NCBI GenBank assembly: GCA_020846815.1
Contig: JADLDF010000259.1
Coordinates: 1-16,931 of the forward strand
Direction of reading: 5' to 3'
Length of the DNA: 16,931 nt
From: Gammaproteobacteria bacterium
GTDB taxonomy: Bacteria > Pseudomonadota > Gammaproteobacteria > Steroidobacterales > Steroidobacteraceae
The translations under genes were made by a program, and so were the position numbers. Shown here one piece after another: positions 14,888-16,931 of the stretch (positions within the stretch are counted from its first letter, which is position 1; each line of letters begins with the position of its first letter). The notes beneath the pieces are model-generated. The model made no database searches. It was not told the DNA's origin and saw only the letters and a program-made list of their open reading frames with translations.

Positions 14888-15610
14888 TCAGGACCGGGAA
14901 CGCCCCAGCTCCGTCTCGACGTCCTCGAGCCGGATGTGGCGGATGTCCTTGCCGTGCACCATGTAGATCACGTACTCGCAGATGTTCTTGGCGTGATCGC
15001 CGATTCGCTCCAGCGCCCGCACCACCCACATGACGTCGAGCGCTCGGCGGATCGCTCGCGGGTCTTCCATCATGAAGGTGATCGACTGGCGCTGGATGGA
15101 TTCGTATTCCTCGTCGACGAAGCGGTCCTGGCGCGCGACCGTGAGCGCCGCGGCGGCGTCCATGCGCGCGAACGCGTCGAGCGCGTCGTGGACCATGTCC
15201 TGCACGATCCGCCCGAGGTGCTTGACCTCGCGGTACTTGTCCACGGGGCGCTCCTGGGTGGCGAGCCGCGAGGCGATGTAGCCGATCTTCTCGCACTCGT
15301 CGCCCATGCGCTCGAGGTCGGTGATCGCCTTGATGATCGCGACGATGACGCGCAGGTCGCCGGCCGCCGGCGCGCGCGTGGCGAGGATGCGCGAGCATTC
15401 CTCGTCGATCGACACTTCCATGCTGTTGATCTGGTAGTCGTCGCGCGCGACCGCCTCGCCCAGGGTGCTGTCGCCCTCGACCAGGGCCGCGACGGCCTTG
15501 GCGAGCTGCTGCTCGACGAAGCCGCCCATCGACAGCACCTTGCCGCGGACGCGCTCCAGGTCTTCGTTGAAGCGACGGGAGATGTGGTGCGAGAGATCTG
15601 CGGTTTCCAT
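14888..15610 (-). CDS. phoU: Phosphate transport regulator PhoU, copy 2 (phoR-linked)
   Basis: This is a second PhoU (240 aa), beginning MDxx-free as METADLSHHISRRFNEDLERVRGKVLSMGG, the typical E. coli-like PhoU N-terminus. It has the two family motifs ERMGD (100-104, DLERMGDECEK) and ERIGD (201-205, LERIGDHAKN). The ATG at 15610 has GGAA 8 nt upstream. It lies 116 nt downstream of phoR and 16 nt upstream of dsbB. The sequence differs widely from copy 1 at 5698-6429 outside the motif regions, so the pair is not a recent duplication. Judged by N-terminus and length, this copy looks closer to canonical PhoU than copy 1. Sitting next to phoR, it is the likelier partner of the PhoR PAS domain, but both could act. 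Confidence 0.95.
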   Translation of the reverse strand: METADLSHHISRRFNEDLERVRGKVLSMGGFVEQQLAKAVAALVEGDSTLGEAVARDDYQINSMEVSIDEECSRILATRAPAAGDLRVIVAIIKAITDLERMGDECEKIGYIASRLATQERPVDKYREVKHLGRIVQDMVHDALDAFARMDAAAALTVARQDRFVDEEYESIQRQSITFMMEDPRAIRRALDVMWVVRALERIGDHAKNICEYVIYMVHGKDIRHIRLEDVETELGRSRS

Positions 15611-15639
15611 GACACGTTCCGGCCGGAGCCGATCCTCTG

Positions 15640-15658
15640 ACTCGTGAGAATAGCGAGT
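15640..15658. other. Small hairpin in the phoR-phoU gap
   Basis: ACTCG-(9 nt)-CGAGT forms a 5-bp stem about 30 nt upstream of the phoU copy 2 start, in the 116-nt gap after phoR. There is no PHO box and no -35/-10 pair that I would trust here. The hairpin could be a processing site, or chance. Confidence 0.2.
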
Positions 15659-15726
15659 GTTCCGTGGCAATGCGATGGCCGCGCGGTGGCCGGCGGACGG
15701 ATCCGCGGCGTGCTCCGGCGCGGTCT

Positions 15727-16931
15727 TCAGGCGCTGGCGCGCACCGGCGTCGACGGCGCCGCAAGCCGCTGCGCCGGAAAGTGGCAGGTGAAGGTGCTGC
15801 CCTGCCCCGGCACGCTCTGCACCTCGAGCTCGCCGCCGTGGCGCTGCAGCACGTGCTTGACGATCGCGAGGCCGAGGCCGGAGCCGCCGGTCGCCCGCGA
15901 GCGGCCCGGATCGACGCGGTAGAAGCGCTCGGTGAGTCGCGGCAGGTGTTCGGCGGGGATGCCGGACCCGGTGTCGGTCACGGCGAAGTGGCCTCCGTTG
16001 GCGTCGGTCCACCAGCGCAGCGTGATGCTGCCCTGCGGCGGGGTGTACTTCGCGGCGTTGTCGACCAGGTTGGCGAATGCCGAATGCAGCAGGCCGGCGT
16101 CCCCGACCAGGCGCGAGTCCGAATCCACGGCGACGCGCACCTCGGCCGGGTGCTCCGGGCGGGCCAGTACGTCACGGCGCAGCGTCGCGATCAGAGCGGC
16201 GACGTCGAGCGGCTCGCCCGCGACGGGCTCGTCGCTGGACTCGAGCCGCGAGAGCTCGAGCAGGTCCTCGACGATGGTCGTCATGCGCGCCGACTGGCGA
16301 CGCATCTCCTGCAGCGGCCCCTGCAGCTCCGCCGGCAGTTCCGGGTCGGCCGCCAGCGTTTCGAGATAGCCGGCGATCACAGTCAGGGGCGAGCGCAGCT
16401 CGTGGGAGGCATTGGCCACGAAGTCCTTGCGCATGGTCTCGAGGCGCGCCTGCCGCGACACGTCGCGCACCAGCAGCAGCATCTGCCCGGTGCCATAGGG
16501 CACGGCCTGGAACGACAGCCAGCTGTCCTCGCCGACCTTGCGCCGCACGACCAGGGGATTGGCATGGAGACCCGATTCGAGATAGCGCGAGAACTGCGGC
16601 TGGCGGATCAGGTTCTCGATGCGGATGCCGAAATCGGTGCGGCGCCGCAGCCCCAGCAGCTCGCCGGCCTTGCGGTTGAACCAGAGGATTTCCGACTGCT
16701 CGTTCAGCAGCACGACGCCGTCGGGCATCGAGGCGGTCGAGCGCCGCAGCTCGCGAAACAGCTGCAGCACGCGCCCCTTGTGGAACTTCTTGCGACGGTG
16801 CAGTCGCACGACCTGCACGACCACGTCGCCCCAGAGGCCGCCGGGATCGGGCGGATCGAGCCGGCTGCGGTTGCGCAGCCAGTGATCGAGGCGGTAGAGC
16901 CGGTAGAGCTGCACGCCGAGGTAGACGGCCA
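15727..16931 (-). CDS. phoR: Phosphate regulon sensor histidine kinase PhoR (N-terminus outside window)
   Basis: PhoR is the membrane-anchored kinase/phosphatase for PhoB. The frame stays open to the right edge (AVYLGVQLYRLYRLDHWLR...). The GTG at 16914 is therefore only an internal codon, and the gene starts beyond the window. The visible part has the charged linker that follows the N-terminal membrane segments. A PAS domain follows (about 63-150 counted from that GTG: MPDGVVLLNEQSEILWFN). The HisKA H-box NASHELRSPLTVI comes next, with the phosphoacceptor His codon at 16404-16402. The HATPase domain has the N-box LVDNAAKYTPP, G1 TDTGSGIP and G2 GGSGLGLAIVKH. The C-terminus is complete. phoB is expected just upstream, off the edge. 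Downstream are phoU copy 2 and dsbB on the same strand. Confidence 0.96.
   Translation of the reverse strand, partial: AVYLGVQLYRLYRLDHWLRNRSRLDPPDPGGLWGDVVVQVVRLHRRKKFHKGRVLQLFRELRRSTASMPDGVVLLNEQSEILWFNRKAGELLGLRRRTDFGIRIENLIRQPQFSRYLESGLHANPLVVRRKVGEDSWLSFQAVPYGTGQMLLLVRDVSRQARLETMRKDFVANASHELRSPLTVIAGYLETLAADPELPAELQGPLQEMRRQSARMTTIVEDLLELSRLESSDEPVAGEPLDVAALIATLRRDVLARPEHPAEVRVAVDSDSRLVGDAGLLHSAFANLVDNAAKYTPPQGSITLRWWTDANGGHFAVTDTGSGIPAEHLPRLTERFYRVDPGRSRATGGSGLGLAIVKHVLQRHGGELEVQSVPGQGSTFTCHFPAQRLAAPSTPVRASA

Overview
The window is a strongly G+C-rich bacterial chromosome segment with no mobile element, tRNA, rRNA or CRISPR array that I can see. The gene content (glnD next to dapC-dapD, a dapE close by, Sec-exported porins, DsbB, PhoR of the DUF3329 type) points to a Gram-negative, most likely a high-GC gammaproteobacterium of the broad Xanthomonadales/Nevskiales/Steroidobacterales kind. 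The lineage is an inference from gene content only.

Layout. Plus strand, 1-3935: the C-terminal two thirds of glnD (nitrogen sensor, cut by the left edge), then dapC and dapD, which overlap and carry out consecutive-branch steps of the succinylase lysine/diaminopimelate pathway. Minus strand, 12854 down to 3961: a phosphate-uptake block in the order pstS, porin 2, pstC, pstA, pstB, phoU (copy 1), porin 1. It starts downstream of a good PHO box (12897-12914). Plus strand, 13025-14152: dapE, the next succinylase-branch enzyme, with its own promoter. Minus strand, 16931 down to 14320: phoR (cut by the right edge), a second phoU and dsbB.

How it works together. PstS binds periplasmic phosphate, PstC/PstA form the inner-membrane channel and PstB powers it. 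PhoU and PhoR form the sensing module that reports Pst activity to PhoB, whose gene is presumably just beyond the right edge. Two paralogous 16-stranded-type outer-membrane porins of the 'putative porin' (Porin_5-like) family bracket pstCAB-phoU. They are good candidates for the outer-membrane phosphate entry step, a role played in Pseudomonas by the unrelated OprP/OprO family.

Most notable points: the two pst-linked porins and a 155-bp block that is nearly identical between them; the PHO box at pstS; a two-copy REP-like palindromic repeat between the convergent dapE and dsbB; two separate phoU genes; and the pst block sitting between dapD and dapE, genes that are usually close together. None of these amounts to a wholly new system. 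The porin-containing pst operon is the best candidate for something under-described.
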